From Herminiimonas sp. (lineage in GTDB: Bacteria; Pseudomonadota; Gammaproteobacteria; Burkholderiales; Burkholderiaceae_D), in the NCBI GenBank assembly GCA_028292265.1, contig JAQGMR010000013.1, forward strand, positions 113,480-177,479: a stretch of DNA of 64,000 bases, given 5' to 3'. Each line of letters opens with the position of its first letter. The stretch's first letter is position 1. The notes under the pieces were generated by a model. The model had not been told where the DNA came from. It did not search any database and worked only from the letters and a program-made list of their open reading frames with translations. The translations under genes and the position numbers were made by a program. Below are positions 54,256-63,949 of this stretch, one piece after another.

Positions 54256-54374
54256 CACACGTTCGAGTGCGGTCACGGCCTCGCACCATGCCGGTATGCA
54301 AGCCTGTGGCGGACACCCACGGCGGTGGTAAAGTGGTGCTTCAGCGGGATCTGCAACGGATCGGGAGCAATGAC

Positions 54375-54860
54375 ATGGACGAAGCATTTGAACTGGCGCA
54401 GCAGGTCGGTCGCGCGCTGCAGAAAAAGAATTGGCTGCTGGCGACGGCGGAGTCCTGCACCGGCGGCGGCGTGGCCCAAGCCATCACGGAAATCGCGGGC
54501 TCGTCCGAGTGGTTCGACTGCGGTTTCATCACCTATTCCAACGCATCGAAAACCGAGATGCTGGAAGTCCCCGCAGCGCTGGTTGCCCAGCATGGCGCTG
54601 TCAGCGAGGAAATCGCGGCCGCCATGTCGGAAGGCGCGCTCGCAAACAGTAATGCTCACGTCACACTCTCCACCACGGGTATCGCCGGCCCCGGCGGGGC
54701 CGTGCCGGGCAAGCCGGTCGGCACCGTGTGCTTCGGGTGGTCACGCGACCATGCAACCCACTCCGAGCGACGCGTATTCGCAGGCGATCGGCGCGCGGTG
54801 CGCGAGCAGACCGTGGTGCATGCGCTAAAGGGATTGCTGCGCTTTATCGAAAATAACTGA
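54375..54860 (+). CDS. pncC: Nicotinamide-nucleotide amidase (CinA C-terminal domain)
   Basis: PncC deamidates nicotinamide mononucleotide to nicotinic acid mononucleotide, recycling the product of DNA ligase. The 161-residue protein carries ATAESCTGGGVAQAIT near residue 25 with the catalytic Ser, plus TYSNASKTEML, STTGIAGPGGA and KPVGTVCFGW. The N-terminal CinA domain is absent, as is usual for PncC alone. GGAGCAATGAC precedes the ATG. Confidence 0.93.
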   Translation: MDEAFELAQQVGRALQKKNWLLATAESCTGGGVAQAITEIAGSSEWFDCGFITYSNASKTEMLEVPAALVAQHGAVSEEIAAAMSEGALANSNAHVTLSTTGIAGPGGAVPGKPVGTVCFGWSRDHATHSERRVFAGDRRAVREQTVVHALKGLLRFIENN

Positions 54861-54943
54861 GCCGAGGCAAACCGGGCGCGGCGGCGATGCAGGATGCGTG
54901 ACCCTGATCAGCCGCGACCGCGGCCACAATGCTTCAGCCGATT

Positions 54944-55789
54944 TCAACCAATAGCGGTAAAGCGGTTGATTGCGTCGCGCGTTTCGAAGGCGACGCGCCG
55001 TGCAGCGGCAGCGAAATCTTCGCCCTTCGCCACATCGGGTTTCGCGTAAAGAATCGCGCGTGAAGAGTTAATCATCATTCCCGTACCGCGGGCCGTGCGG
55101 CCAGCCTGGACGGTCGCCTCCACATCGCCGCCCTGCGCACCAATACCTGGTACCAGCAGGGGCATGTCACCAACCACCGTCCTCACCTGCGCCAACTCAG
55201 CCGGAAACGTAGCACCGACAACCAGGCCGCACTGGCCGTTGGTATTCCACTTCGTCGCCACCATTTGCGCCACATGCAAATACAGCGGTTTGCCGTCGAC
55301 CGGCAGGAACTGCAGGTCGGACCCACCGGGGTTGGATGTGCGGCAGAGCACGATGGCGCCGCGATCTTTCCATTCCAGGTACGGCGCCACCGAATCGAAT
55401 CCCATGTACGGACTCAATGTCACGGCATCGGCGCCGTAGCGCTCGAATGCCTCACGCGCGTATTGCTCGGCGGTCGCGCCAATGTCGCCACGCTTGGCGT
55501 CGAGAATGATAGGCAATGCCGGGTAATTCTCTGCAATATATTGGCACAGCGCTTCAAGCTGATCTTCGGCGGCCAGGGCAGCGAAGTAGGCAATTTGCGG
55601 CTTGAAGCAGCAGGCGGCTTCGGCCGTTGCATCGACGATGGCCTTGCAAAACAAATAGATCGCGTCTGGCTGCGCTTTGAGATGTGCGGGGAAGCGGCCG
55701 ACATCGGGGTCGAGCCCCACGCAAAGGAGTGAGCGCCGGTCATCCCATGACTGCGCAAGTTTTTCGATAAAAGTGAGTGTGTCGGACAT
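54944..55789 (-). CDS. pyrF: Orotidine 5'-phosphate decarboxylase
   Basis: PyrF makes UMP from orotidine monophosphate. The 281-residue enzyme has [13 protein letters not shown] near residue 25, the catalytic [16 protein letters not shown] near 95, NPGGSDLQF and [10 protein letters not shown]. The length and pattern are those of the longer (group 2) form. It is convergent with pncC and divergent from the EamA gene. Confidence 0.95.
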   Translation of the reverse strand: MSDTLTFIEKLAQSWDDRRSLLCVGLDPDVGRFPAHLKAQPDAIYLFCKAIVDATAEAACCFKPQIAYFAALAAEDQLEALCQYIAENYPALPIILDAKRGDIGATAEQYAREAFERYGADAVTLSPYMGFDSVAPYLEWKDRGAIVLCRTSNPGGSDLQFLPVDGKPLYLHVAQMVATKWNTNGQCGLVVGATFPAELAQVRTVVGDMPLLVPGIGAQGGDVEATVQAGRTARGTGMMINSSRAILYAKPDVAKGEDFAAAARRVAFETRDAINRFTAIG

Positions 55790-55947
55790 AAAGTTCCCGC
55801 TGCAAAATGAGCAGTATTTGTGTAGTGGCGGCGACGCATGGTGCCGTGCCGACCGTGCGCATTGTAACTTGCGACAGGCAGGTGTTGTTTGCGAGGTCGA
55901 CCCGGTCGTGGATGAGCCTCGCGATCTCCCATGTTATCTTTGCGCCC

Positions 55948-56835
55948 ATGACTTCTCTCTCCCGCAAAGACATCGCGCTGCTTGTGGTTCTTACTCTCGT
56001 GTGGGGCTTCAACTGGCCAATCATGAAAGCCGGCGTGCAAAATTTTCCGCCCATGACTTTTCGCGCGATATGCATGATTGGCGGCCTTCCTGCCGTATGG
56101 CTCGCGGCACGAATGCAACGTGAGCCGCTCGCCTTGCAGCGCGGCCAGATCGGTACTGTGCTGCGGCTGGCATTGCCCAATATGCTGGTGTGGCACGTGT
56201 CCATGATCTTCGCCGTCAAGATGCTCTCTTCAGGACGCGCGGCGATCCTTGGCTACACCATGCCAGTCTGGGCTGTGCTATGCGGACTACTGTTCTTCCG
56301 TGAAAAAGTCACGCGCATGGCCTGGCTTGGAATCGCCCTTGCCTTTGCGGGTGCCATGCTGCTGCTTTCCAGCGAATTCGCGAACCTCGCTGGCAAGCCT
56401 GCCGGCAGCCTTCTTGCCCTGGTTGCCGCCGCCGGCTGGGGTTACGGCACGGTGCAGATGAAGCGCAGCAAGATTGCAATTTCAACCGTCGCCCTCACCT
56501 TCTGGATGCTGGCCACCGCCTGCGTGGTCCTAGTCGGCCTCGCGGTGCTTTTCGAGCGCCAATTGTGGCGCCCGCCGACTGCTCTGGAATGGGGTTCCAT
56601 GCTGTACAACGCGGTTATCATCTTTGGATTCGCGCACGTCGTGTGGTTTGGACTTGCCCGCCTTCTCCCACCTGTGGCGTCCAGCCTGTCTGTGACGATG
56701 ATTCCCGTACTTGGCGTTTTTTCCGGCGCCTGGATTCTAGGTGAAACGCCGCACTGGCAGGATTATGCGGCGATGTGCCTTATCCTTCTCGCCATGAGCA
56801 CGGTATTGCTTAAACCGCGGATAGCCTCCGCATGA
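55948..56835 (+). CDS. EamA/DMT family transporter
   Basis: The 295-residue inner-membrane protein has ten membrane segments in two EamA repeats (about residues 8-135 and 145-290). The opening reads VVLTLVWGFNWPIMKAG, typical of the RhaT/YdcZ-like drug-and-metabolite superfamily. The substrate is unknown. ATG 55948 is used; the frame is open further upstream without membrane-protein sequence. Confidence 0.9.
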   Translation: MTSLSRKDIALLVVLTLVWGFNWPIMKAGVQNFPPMTFRAICMIGGLPAVWLAARMQREPLALQRGQIGTVLRLALPNMLVWHVSMIFAVKMLSSGRAAILGYTMPVWAVLCGLLFFREKVTRMAWLGIALAFAGAMLLLSSEFANLAGKPAGSLLALVAAAGWGYGTVQMKRSKIAISTVALTFWMLATACVVLVGLAVLFERQLWRPPTALEWGSMLYNAVIIFGFAHVVWFGLARLLPPVASSLSVTMIPVLGVFSGAWILGETPHWQDYAAMCLILLAMSTVLLKPRIASA

Positions 56836-56907
56836 ACGTCGCCGGACCCGACGCCAGGCAGCGGCCCGCAGCACCGTTTTCCCTTACTTTTCCCTAAAGG
56901 ATTTGTT

Positions 56908-57558
56908 ATGACAACTTCTCCAAACATGACGCAGCACGCCAACCCGACGCCGTTCCGCTGGCTGCGGGCCTGCATCCAGTCGCTGCTTGGCGCGTTGCTG
57001 CTTTCATCGTTGCTCGGAGGCTGCGGCTACAACGATTTTCAGAACAAGGATGAATCGGTCAAGGCTGCGTGGAGTGAGGTCGTCAACCAGTACCAGCGCC
57101 GGGCCGACCTGATACCCAATCTGGTCAACACCGTGAAGGGCTATGCCTCGCATGAGCGAGAAACTCTCGAAGCCGTCACGCGGGCACGCGCCGCCGCCAC
57201 TAGCATTCAGGTGACGCCAGAGGTGTTAAACAATCCGCAGGCGTTTCAAAAATTCCAGCAAGTCCAGGGCGAGCTTTCTTCGGCGCTGTCGCGTCTGATG
57301 GCAGTGTCGGAAAACTATCCGAATCTCAAGGCAGACACCGGCTTCCGCGATCTGCAGTCGCAACTCGAAGGCACCGAGAACCGGATCACGGTGGCACGCC
57401 AGCGCTACATCAAATCGGTTCAGGAGTACAACGTGCTCGCGCGCAGTTTTCCCACCAACCTGACCGCGAAGATGTTCAATTACGACGTCAAGCCGAACTT
57501 CACCGTCGAGAATGAGAAGGCGATTTCGACGCCGCCGACCGTGAACTTCGGGAAGTAG
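56908..57558 (+). CDS. lemA: LemA family lipoprotein
   Basis: The 216-residue protein has an N-terminal membrane anchor and lipobox GGCG near residue 40, then the LemA helical domain: NKDESVKAAWSEVVNQYQR, RADLIPNLVNTVKGYA, and ARQRYIKSVQEYNVLARSFP. LemA proteins commonly pair with TPM-domain proteins (next genes), and together may act at the cell envelope; the exact role is unknown. TAAAGG lies before the ATG. Confidence 0.9.
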   Translation: MTTSPNMTQHANPTPFRWLRACIQSLLGALLLSSLLGGCGYNDFQNKDESVKAAWSEVVNQYQRRADLIPNLVNTVKGYASHERETLEAVTRARAAATSIQVTPEVLNNPQAFQKFQQVQGELSSALSRLMAVSENYPNLKADTGFRDLQSQLEGTENRITVARQRYIKSVQEYNVLARSFPTNLTAKMFNYDVKPNFTVENEKAISTPPTVNFGK

Positions 57559-57559
57559 C

Positions 57560-58462
57560 ATGAGCGTGTCAATCAAGCGCCACGCCCTGCCGCACGCGTT
57601 CCAAGCGAGGCACCCCGCCAGGTACCTCGCAAGGCACCTTGCCGGGGTCATCGGGCAGGTCCGTGCCGTCCTCCAGACGCTGCTCGTGCTGCTGGCACTC
57701 GGCTGTCCTGGCGCCGCGGCGCTGGCTCAGGATCTCGCGGCGATTCCACCACTGCAGTCGCATGTCACCGACAAGGCTGGCATGCTGAGCGGACAGCAGC
57801 GGGAAAACCTTGATCAGGTCCTGAAGGATTACGAAGCGCGGACCGGTAGCCAGGTCGCGGTGCTTACCGTAGCCAGCACCGCCCCCGAAGCGATCGAGCA
57901 ATACGGCATCCGCGTTGCGGAAGCCTGGAAACTGGGGCGCAGTGGCGTTGACGACGGCGTTATCCTGATCGTGGCCAAGGACAATCCGTCCGCATTGCGG
58001 CGCTTGCGCATTGAGGCAGGTCGCGGCGTCCAGGGCTCGCTGACCGACGCACAGTCCAAGCGCATCCTGCAAGACGTCATCGCGCCGCATTTTCGGCAAA
58101 ACGATTTCTACGGCGGCCTGGTAGCGGGTGTTGCAGCCATCACCGGATTGCTGGATGCCGAGAAGCTGCCACAGCAAAAACAGCAACAACAGGCGCAGGA
58201 CGGAGGAGGCATCAACTGGAGCAGTCTGGTTGTAATCCTGCTCTTCATCGTGATCACGACCTTTCTCCGCTCGCGAGGTGGCCGTTCGCTTAATTCCTCG
58301 GGATGGGGTCGCTCTTCCGGCATCATTCTTGGCAGCGCCATTGGCAGCGCCCTCGGCAGAAGCAGTGGCGGTGGCTTCTCGGGTGGAGGCGGCTTCAGTG
58401 GCGGTGGCTTCTCGGGCGGTGGCGGCACCTTTGACGGCGGCGGCGCCTCGGGAGACTGGTAA
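57560..58462 (+). CDS. TPM-domain (YgcG-like) membrane protein
   Basis: The 300-residue protein has a signal or anchor segment (about 32-55), then a TPM domain (about 65-195) with VTDKAGMLSGQQRENLDQ, GSQVAVLTV and DDGVILIVAK. A membrane helix (SLVVILLFIVITTFL) follows, then a C-terminal tail of repeated SGGGFSGGGFSGG-like Gly/Ser/Phe units. It begins one base after the LemA stop. Related proteins are known in many bacteria, but their function is open. Confidence 0.9.
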   Translation: MSVSIKRHALPHAFQARHPARYLARHLAGVIGQVRAVLQTLLVLLALGCPGAAALAQDLAAIPPLQSHVTDKAGMLSGQQRENLDQVLKDYEARTGSQVAVLTVASTAPEAIEQYGIRVAEAWKLGRSGVDDGVILIVAKDNPSALRRLRIEAGRGVQGSLTDAQSKRILQDVIAPHFRQNDFYGGLVAGVAAITGLLDAEKLPQQKQQQQAQDGGGINWSSLVVILLFIVITTFLRSRGGRSLNSSGWGRSSGIILGSAIGSALGRSSGGGFSGGGGFSGGGFSGGGGTFDGGGASGDW

Positions 58463-58962
58463 TGAACCGCATGAAGCGATTGTTGCGTCACCTGCAAAAT
58501 ACTTCCGCCACAGGTCGCCGCCTTTTCCCCGAGCCCACGCTCAAGGCGATCGAAGCCGCCATTGCCGCAGGCGAAAAAATGCATCGTGCAGAAATCCGCG
58601 TCGTGGTCGAACCGGCGTTGGATACCGGCCACGTTTGGCGAGGAACGACGGCACGCGAACGGGCACGTGAGCTGTTCGTGGAATACCGAATCTGGGATAC
58701 TGAGGAGAACTGCGGGATTCTGGTCTATGTGAACCTCGCCGACCGCAAGGTAGAAATCATTGCAGATCGCGGCGTCACGAAGGTGCTCGGAAAACATGAA
58801 TGGCAGGCTATTTGCCAGACCATGACGCGCGGCTTCTCGCAGGGCGATTTCCACGGAAGCACGCTTGCAGCGCTGGAGCAATTGAACGGCTTGCTGCAAG
58901 ACCGTTTTCCGGCAGACGGCCGGGCCGGACGTGAACTGTCGAACCGTCCGCTGATTCTTTAA
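58462..58962 (+). CDS. Second TPM-domain protein, cytosolic-looking
   Basis: The 166-residue protein has one TPM domain with HRAEIRVVVEP near residue 42, CGILVYVNLADRKVEIIADRG near 85 and FHGSTLAALEQL near 130. No signal peptide or membrane segment is visible. It overlaps the stop of the preceding gene by one base, so LemA, TPM-1 and TPM-2 are one operon. Confidence 0.9.
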   Translation: MNRMKRLLRHLQNTSATGRRLFPEPTLKAIEAAIAAGEKMHRAEIRVVVEPALDTGHVWRGTTARERARELFVEYRIWDTEENCGILVYVNLADRKVEIIADRGVTKVLGKHEWQAICQTMTRGFSQGDFHGSTLAALEQLNGLLQDRFPADGRAGRELSNRPLIL

Positions 58963-59029
58963 CGCGCAAGGTGAATCGCCCGCGCTGAAAGCATAAAGCA
59001 GCGGCTGACCCGTGCCGGCCAGCATGCGC

Positions 59030-60490
59030 CTAGCCGGCTTCGTACACCCACTGCAAAAGCGCGTCCTGGGCTTCCTGCGCAAGACTGGCACGCGCGTCAT
59101 TCACCATGCAGACCACGACATAGCGCCGCCCCGATGCGGCCAGCACGTAGCCGGCAATGGTCCGCACTTCATTCAGGCTGCCGGTCTTGATGTGGGCGTT
59201 GCCATTGACGCTGCGTCCGTTTAATCGGCGCCGCATCGTGCCATCTACGCCGGCCAGCGGCAGCGAGGAAATGAATTCCGGCATCAAGGGCGACTGGAAC
59301 ATGGCGGCAAGGATGCGCCCCATGGTGCGTGGTGCGATGCGTTCATTGCGTGAAAGGCCGGACCCATTCTCGATCGTCAGGCCGCGCGTATCAATCCCCT
59401 TCCCGGCCAGCCACGCGCCAATTGCCTGCGCCCCCTGTGCCGAGTTGGCCGCCTGGTGTGAGGTTTCTGTGGCAATGGTCAACAGGATCTGACGTGCCAT
59501 GACATTGTTGCTGAACTTGTTCATGTCGCGCACGGCTTCGGGCAGCATGGTCGACTCCCATTGGCCAACCTGCGAAGCGTTCGGCGACACAACGCCGTTG
59601 CGCACATCTCCGGTGAGGGTGCCGCCAAGGTCGCGCCAAAGCTGGCGAAACACCACCCCGAAATACTGCGCATGCGACATCTGCCACGGGTGTACATACC
59701 AGGTGCGCTCGCCGCAGGACGCAGCATAGCTACCCGAAAAAGCCGCGCCCTTGTCGCCGAAAGCAGCACCCATCTTGCCCTTCCAGTCGCCGCATTCTTC
59801 GGTGCCGAGTCGCGGCGCGGCCAGCGGATAACCGGCGACCGGTGGATCGATCATCACCTTGACGATGCCGTTCGGCGGGTCAGGGACAAAGCGGAAGGAG
59901 AATGCCTTGTAATTCAAAAGCAGCGCATCCGGCCCGGCGTTGTACGCCCGCAGCGGATCGCCGTCGAACTGCGCCGGGTCGTAGGCTACTGGCTCGAAGA
60001 GGCTGTTGTCGAGCACGAGGTTGCCGCGGATGTCGCGGATGCCGCGATCACGTAGCTGGCGCAGGAACAGCCACAGATTTTCCTGGACCAGCCGCGGGTC
60101 GCCACTACCCTTGATGATGAGGTCGCCCTGTAGCTCGCCACCAACGAGCGGGCCGCCGGCATAGGCGCGGGTTTTCCAGGTATAGGCAGGGCCCAGCATT
60201 TCTAGTGCCGCCGCGCTCGTCACCAACTTCATTGTGGACGCGGGATTGAAGGGCAATCCGTCATTTAGCGCGATGAGGGTCGCTTCGGGTTCGGCCGCTG
60301 TGACTGCTGGACCGGCCTGAATCCTTTGCACCCAGGCGCCAACCGATGTGAGCGGAATCCCGGCGCGACGAAAGGCGTCGGTGACGTTTGGAGGAAGGTC
60401 CTGCGCGCAGGCGGACGCGGCGAGCAGCATGGCGGCGGCCGCCAGAAAAACCGGGACAAACAGGGGGCGACGAAGAGCCGGAATGCGCAT
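59030..60490 (-). CDS. dacB: D-alanyl-D-alanine carboxypeptidase/endopeptidase (PBP4)
   Basis: The 486-residue periplasmic protein has a signal peptide (cut near ASACAQ). Its class C penicillin-binding motifs are SxxK in NPASTMKLVT (near residue 80), SNN in KFSNNVMAR (near 320) and KTG in AHIKTGSLNE (near 435). DacB trims or hydrolyses cross-links of peptidoglycan. It is convergent with the TPM operon and divergent from ohrR. Confidence 0.95.
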   Translation of the reverse strand: MRIPALRRPLFVPVFLAAAAMLLAASACAQDLPPNVTDAFRRAGIPLTSVGAWVQRIQAGPAVTAAEPEATLIALNDGLPFNPASTMKLVTSAAALEMLGPAYTWKTRAYAGGPLVGGELQGDLIIKGSGDPRLVQENLWLFLRQLRDRGIRDIRGNLVLDNSLFEPVAYDPAQFDGDPLRAYNAGPDALLLNYKAFSFRFVPDPPNGIVKVMIDPPVAGYPLAAPRLGTEECGDWKGKMGAAFGDKGAAFSGSYAASCGERTWYVHPWQMSHAQYFGVVFRQLWRDLGGTLTGDVRNGVVSPNASQVGQWESTMLPEAVRDMNKFSNNVMARQILLTIATETSHQAANSAQGAQAIGAWLAGKGIDTRGLTIENGSGLSRNERIAPRTMGRILAAMFQSPLMPEFISSLPLAGVDGTMRRRLNGRSVNGNAHIKTGSLNEVRTIAGYVLAASGRRYVVVCMVNDARASLAQEAQDALLQWVYEAG

Positions 60491-60662
60491 GAATGCCTGG
60501 ATACGGAGGATAATGACCGAAGATTATTACACGCAGAAACAGCGTTCCCGAAATGCTTGCCATAAATTCTGACTCAACTCCGGACTTGTTAAATAGGCCG
60601 CGCAGGCGGATACGGGGATTGGGAAATACCGCTCCAATCTCTGCACTGATCAACGATCGAGA

Positions 60663-61130
60663 ATGACAAAATCAAAAGCTTCCGCTGTTGCGCCAGACGC
60701 GTTTCTTGCGCTAGACAACCAGTTTTGCTTTGCGCTTTATTCCGCATCGCTCGCGCTGACAAAAACCTATAAGCCGCATCTGGAAAAGCTTGGCCTCACC
60801 TATCCGCAATACCTTGTGATGCTTGTTCTGTGGCAGCAGGACCGTCTCGCCGTCAAGAGCATAGGCGAGCGCCTGTTCCTTGACTCCGGAACGTTGACGC
60901 CGCTGCTAAAGCGCCTCGAGTCGGCCGGCTTCATCGAGCGCAACCGCGATCCACAGGATGAACGGCAGGTCGTTATCAGTCTCACCCGTGAAGGTCGCGC
61001 TCTCAAGCGCAGGGCAGCCGATATTCCGCGTCATATCATTGGCGCCAGCGGACAGCCGCAAGCGACGCTTGTCAACCTGCGCACCCAGTTGTCGGCGATC
61101 AGGAAGGAGCTGGTCCGCACAGCGGAGTAG
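60663..61130 (+). CDS. ohrR: OhrR, MarR-type organic peroxide sensor
   Basis: The 155-residue repressor has LDNQFCFALYSASLAL near residue 17, which carries the peroxide-sensing Cys (about residue 22), and a MarR winged helix with YLVMLVLWQQD and GTLTPLLKRLESAGFI. OhrR represses ohr until the Cys is oxidised. It lies upstream of ohr on the same strand, with the probable operator between. Confidence 0.94.
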   Translation: MTKSKASAVAPDAFLALDNQFCFALYSASLALTKTYKPHLEKLGLTYPQYLVMLVLWQQDRLAVKSIGERLFLDSGTLTPLLKRLESAGFIERNRDPQDERQVVISLTREGRALKRRAADIPRHIIGASGQPQATLVNLRTQLSAIRKELVRTAE

Positions 61131-61252
61131 GCTTGGCCGTCCAAAGCTGCCCGGCGGCTATCAGGCGTTTAGCAAACGATGCCTAATCGGTGTCAAAGCA
61201 GTGACAGAGCGGTGAACAAGCGTCCAATTCGACTTCGACAATTTCAATTGCG

Positions 61253-61267
61253 TACAATCTAATTGTG
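61253..61267 (+). promoter_or_regulatory. Probable OhrR operator upstream of ohr
   Basis: TACAATCTAATTGTG is nearly palindromic and resembles the known OhrR box (TACAATT-N-AATTGTA). Further AATTTCAATTG sits just upstream (61240-61250). Lies about 110 bases before the ohr ATG. Confidence 0.7.
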
Positions 61268-61378
61268 TATTACATTGAGCACCAATGGCGGGACATTTGT
61301 CTCGCAATTTCGCTTTTTCACCAGACAGGTCCGGCCCAGACCAACGAGCCGTCTCTCAAAACTTTGACAGGAAATCCC

Positions 61379-61798
61379 ATGCAAGTACTCTACACAGCAC
61401 ATGCCACCGCGAACGGCGGCCGCGATGGACGCTCAGCCACTGACGACAAGAAAGTTGACGTCAAATTGTCCACGCCGAAGGAACTTGGCGGTGCCGGCGG
61501 TGAGGGCACCAATCCGGAACAACTGTTTGCCACCGGCTACTCAGCCTGCTTCCTTGGCGCAATGAAGTTTGTAGCGCCGCACCTGAAAGCCACCGTTCCC
61601 GCGGACACAACTGTGGGCGCAAACGTCGGCATTGGTCCCAATGACCGCGGCGGCTTTGGAATTGCCGTGGAACTCGTCATCAATCTCCCAGGCATGGACA
61701 AGGCGGCAGCCAAGGCGCTGGTCGACAAGGCGCATGAAGTGTGCCCGTACTCGAATGCCACGCGCAACAACGTGGACGTCAAGCTTACGATCGCCTGA
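61379..61798 (+). CDS. ohr: Organic hydroperoxide resistance protein Ohr
   Basis: The 139-residue OsmC-fold peroxidase reduces organic hydroperoxides with two Cys. The first lies in YSACFLGAM near residue 60, the second in HEVCPYSNATRNN near 124. The Arg and Glu of the active site are also likely (GGRDGR, GEGTNPEQ). AGGA lies before ATG 61379; the frame open from 61265 crosses the operator and is not used. Confidence 0.95.
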   Translation: MQVLYTAHATANGGRDGRSATDDKKVDVKLSTPKELGGAGGEGTNPEQLFATGYSACFLGAMKFVAPHLKATVPADTTVGANVGIGPNDRGGFGIAVELVINLPGMDKAAAKALVDKAHEVCPYSNATRNNVDVKLTIA

Positions 61799-61988
61799 TC
61801 TCCCCTTATCGCTAAAACGCGGCGCCGGAAGCCTCGTTTTGGCTGTACCGGTTACGATCCACTGGACATGCGTTGGACAGAGTGGACAAGCACTGAACGC
61901 GGTCGGCTCGCCATGAGAGCAAAAGCGGCTCGATCGACCAGTTTCGCGCAATTGACGCTTCACCATTGCTTGCGTAGGCTGGCGCCCC

Positions 61989-62969
61989 ATGCTTCCTCAC
62001 CTGAACGCTCAACAAATCCGCACTGCGTTACCGTGGCCGGCGCTCATCGCCGCTCTGCGTCTGGCCTTCACGCAAGACATCCAGGCGCCGCCGCGCCACG
62101 TCCATCCCATCGGAACAGACCCAGCGTCCGTCCTGCTGCTGATGCCAGTGTGGCAGGCGCAGCGCCATTTGGGCGTCAAGCTGGTTATGGTTGCGCCCGA
62201 CAATCCCCGGCACGACCTGCCAACGGTGCATTCAATCTTCTTGCTGTTTGATGCCGCCACTGGCGTGCCAATCGCCATGCTGGATGGCGAAGAACTCACT
62301 TTGCGCCGCACCGCTGCCTCTTCCGCCCTCGCCGCAACCTGGTTGGCGCGCGAGGACAGCCAGACGCTGCTGATGGTCGGTACCGGTGCGCTGGCGCCTG
62401 CAATGGCGGCCGCGCATGCCGCGGTCCGGCCACTGCGACGCATCCTGGTATGGGGCCGCCATCCCGAAAAGTCGAAAGACGCCGCCAAACGCATTTGCGA
62501 GCAACTGCAAGGCGACGGCTTGAATGCAAACGTGGAAACAGTCGAGGTGTCGGGCCTTGAAGCCGCCGCCGCTACCGCGGACATCATCTGCTGCGCAACC
62601 ACCAGCAAGTCGCCCATTCTGCACGCTGCATGGCTGGCGCCTGGAACCCATGTCGACCTGGTTGGTGGGTTTCGACCGGACATGCGTGAAGCCGACGATG
62701 CGCTGATGGGAAGCGCCTCGCTATTCGTCGACACCTGTGCCGGCGCACTGGCCGAGGCCGGCGATTTGTTGCAGCCGATAGCAAACGGGACCTTGAAGCG
62801 CGAGTCGATCTGTGCCGAGCTGGCGGACCTGGCCCACGGTCGCCATGCAGGACGGACCAACGCCAGCGAAATAACCGTATTCAAGTCGGTGGGGACGGCA
62901 CTCGAAGACCTTTGCGCGGCGGAACTGGCGTGGTCGTCATGGCGTGTCAACGTCACTGCAACGGATTAA
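61989..62969 (+). CDS. Ornithine cyclodeaminase/mu-crystallin family protein
   Basis: The 326-residue cytosolic protein has an N-terminal substrate domain and a central NAD(P)-binding Rossmann fold with LLMVGTGALAPAMAAAHAAV near residue 130, followed by VWGRHPEK. The pattern ATADIICCATTSKSPIL and HVDLVGGFRPDMREAD is typical of the family, which includes ornithine cyclodeaminase and ketimine reductases. The substrate is not clear. It ends by overlapping the open frame of the TetR gene. Confidence 0.88.
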   Translation: MLPHLNAQQIRTALPWPALIAALRLAFTQDIQAPPRHVHPIGTDPASVLLLMPVWQAQRHLGVKLVMVAPDNPRHDLPTVHSIFLLFDAATGVPIAMLDGEELTLRRTAASSALAATWLAREDSQTLLMVGTGALAPAMAAAHAAVRPLRRILVWGRHPEKSKDAAKRICEQLQGDGLNANVETVEVSGLEAAAATADIICCATTSKSPILHAAWLAPGTHVDLVGGFRPDMREADDALMGSASLFVDTCAGALAEAGDLLQPIANGTLKRESICAELADLAHGRHAGRTNASEITVFKSVGTALEDLCAAELAWSSWRVNVTATD

Positions 62970-63057
62970 ATTTTTTAGAAATCTGACCATCCGCATTCCG
63001 CTGGCTTGTGCGCGGGGAAGATATAATAAAGTTCATCTTCCATGGGCACGCCATCCA

Positions 63058-63780
63058 TTGTCCTCGCCACCATCAAGTGCGCCGCCTGATGCGGACGCCG
63101 AGCGTCCAGATGCGCGGCCCGTACCGCGACTCACTCCGGTCCAGCGGGAAAAGCAAATCGTTCAGGGCGCGATCTCATTTTTCGCCGAGGTTGGGTTTTC
63201 TGGACAAACGCGGGAGTTGTCGCGTCGCCTCGGCATTACCCAACCCCTTCTGTACCGCTACTTTCCCTCCAAGCAGGCACTGATCGACAGGGTATTCGAG
63301 GAGATGTTCCTTGGGCGCTGGGACTCGCGTTGGGTAGACCTGATCCGCGACCAGGGCCTGCCGCTACGAGACCGCCTTGTCGAGTTCTATCGCGAGTATG
63401 CCGCTGCCACCTACCAACCGGAGTGGATACGCCTCTATATGTACGCGGGACTCGCCAACACCGGTATCAACAAGCGCTATCTCGGCCTGGTGGAACGCGA
63501 GTTTCTCACTACCCTGTGCGTGGAGCTGCGGCGTCATTGCCGCCTTGATCCTGATGCCACGCCGGTGTCGCATGCGGAAGTCGAATTTGCCTGGAGCCTG
63601 CATGGCGGCATGTTCTATTACGCCGTACGTCACTTCATCTTCGACGCGTGGAGCGAGGTCGACGCCATGACAAACGCCACCCTGGTCATAGAAAACTTCT
63701 TGAAAGGTCTGCCGCAAACCTATCCGAAATGCATGGCAACGGGGGAAGGCGATGGAGCGGCCGAGGAAGCGGCGCTATAA
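63058..63780 (+). CDS. TetR-family transcriptional regulator
   Basis: The product is about 240 residues. The helix-turn-helix lies at about residues 30-75 (AISFFAEVGFSGQTRELSRR, LGITQPLLYRYFPSKQALID), followed by a helical ligand domain. The start is uncertain: TTG 63058 is one choice, and no ribosome site supports it or the in-frame GTG at 62944. A TATAAT at 63022-63027 may be a -10 box. The regulator's target is unknown; it lies next to the ornithine-cyclodeaminase-like gene on the same strand. Confidence 0.82.
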   Translation: MSSPPSSAPPDADAERPDARPVPRLTPVQREKQIVQGAISFFAEVGFSGQTRELSRRLGITQPLLYRYFPSKQALIDRVFEEMFLGRWDSRWVDLIRDQGLPLRDRLVEFYREYAAATYQPEWIRLYMYAGLANTGINKRYLGLVEREFLTTLCVELRRHCRLDPDATPVSHAEVEFAWSLHGGMFYYAVRHFIFDAWSEVDAMTNATLVIENFLKGLPQTYPKCMATGEGDGAAEEAAL

Positions 63781-63814
63781 GCCTGCGAGACGCTGAAGAG
63801 TCGCGTGAAAAATA

Positions 63815-63895
63815 GCGAAAAGTCGGGGACAAAAATCGGGACAGGTCACGGCTTCCCCGGCGACCCACTGAAAAATCGGGGACAGACTGAGGTAA
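63815..63895 (+). repeat. Short repeats TCGGGGACA before a gene start
   Basis: TCGGGGACA or close copies occur at 63823, 63835 (TCGGGACAG) and 63876, each with A-runs upstream. Sequences of this type flank transposase genes in many proteobacteria, but I could not name an element. Confidence 0.45.
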
Positions 63896-63949
63896 CCCGG
63901 CTTTATTGGACATCCGAAATGATGGACACTAATGATGCCCGAGGAACCG

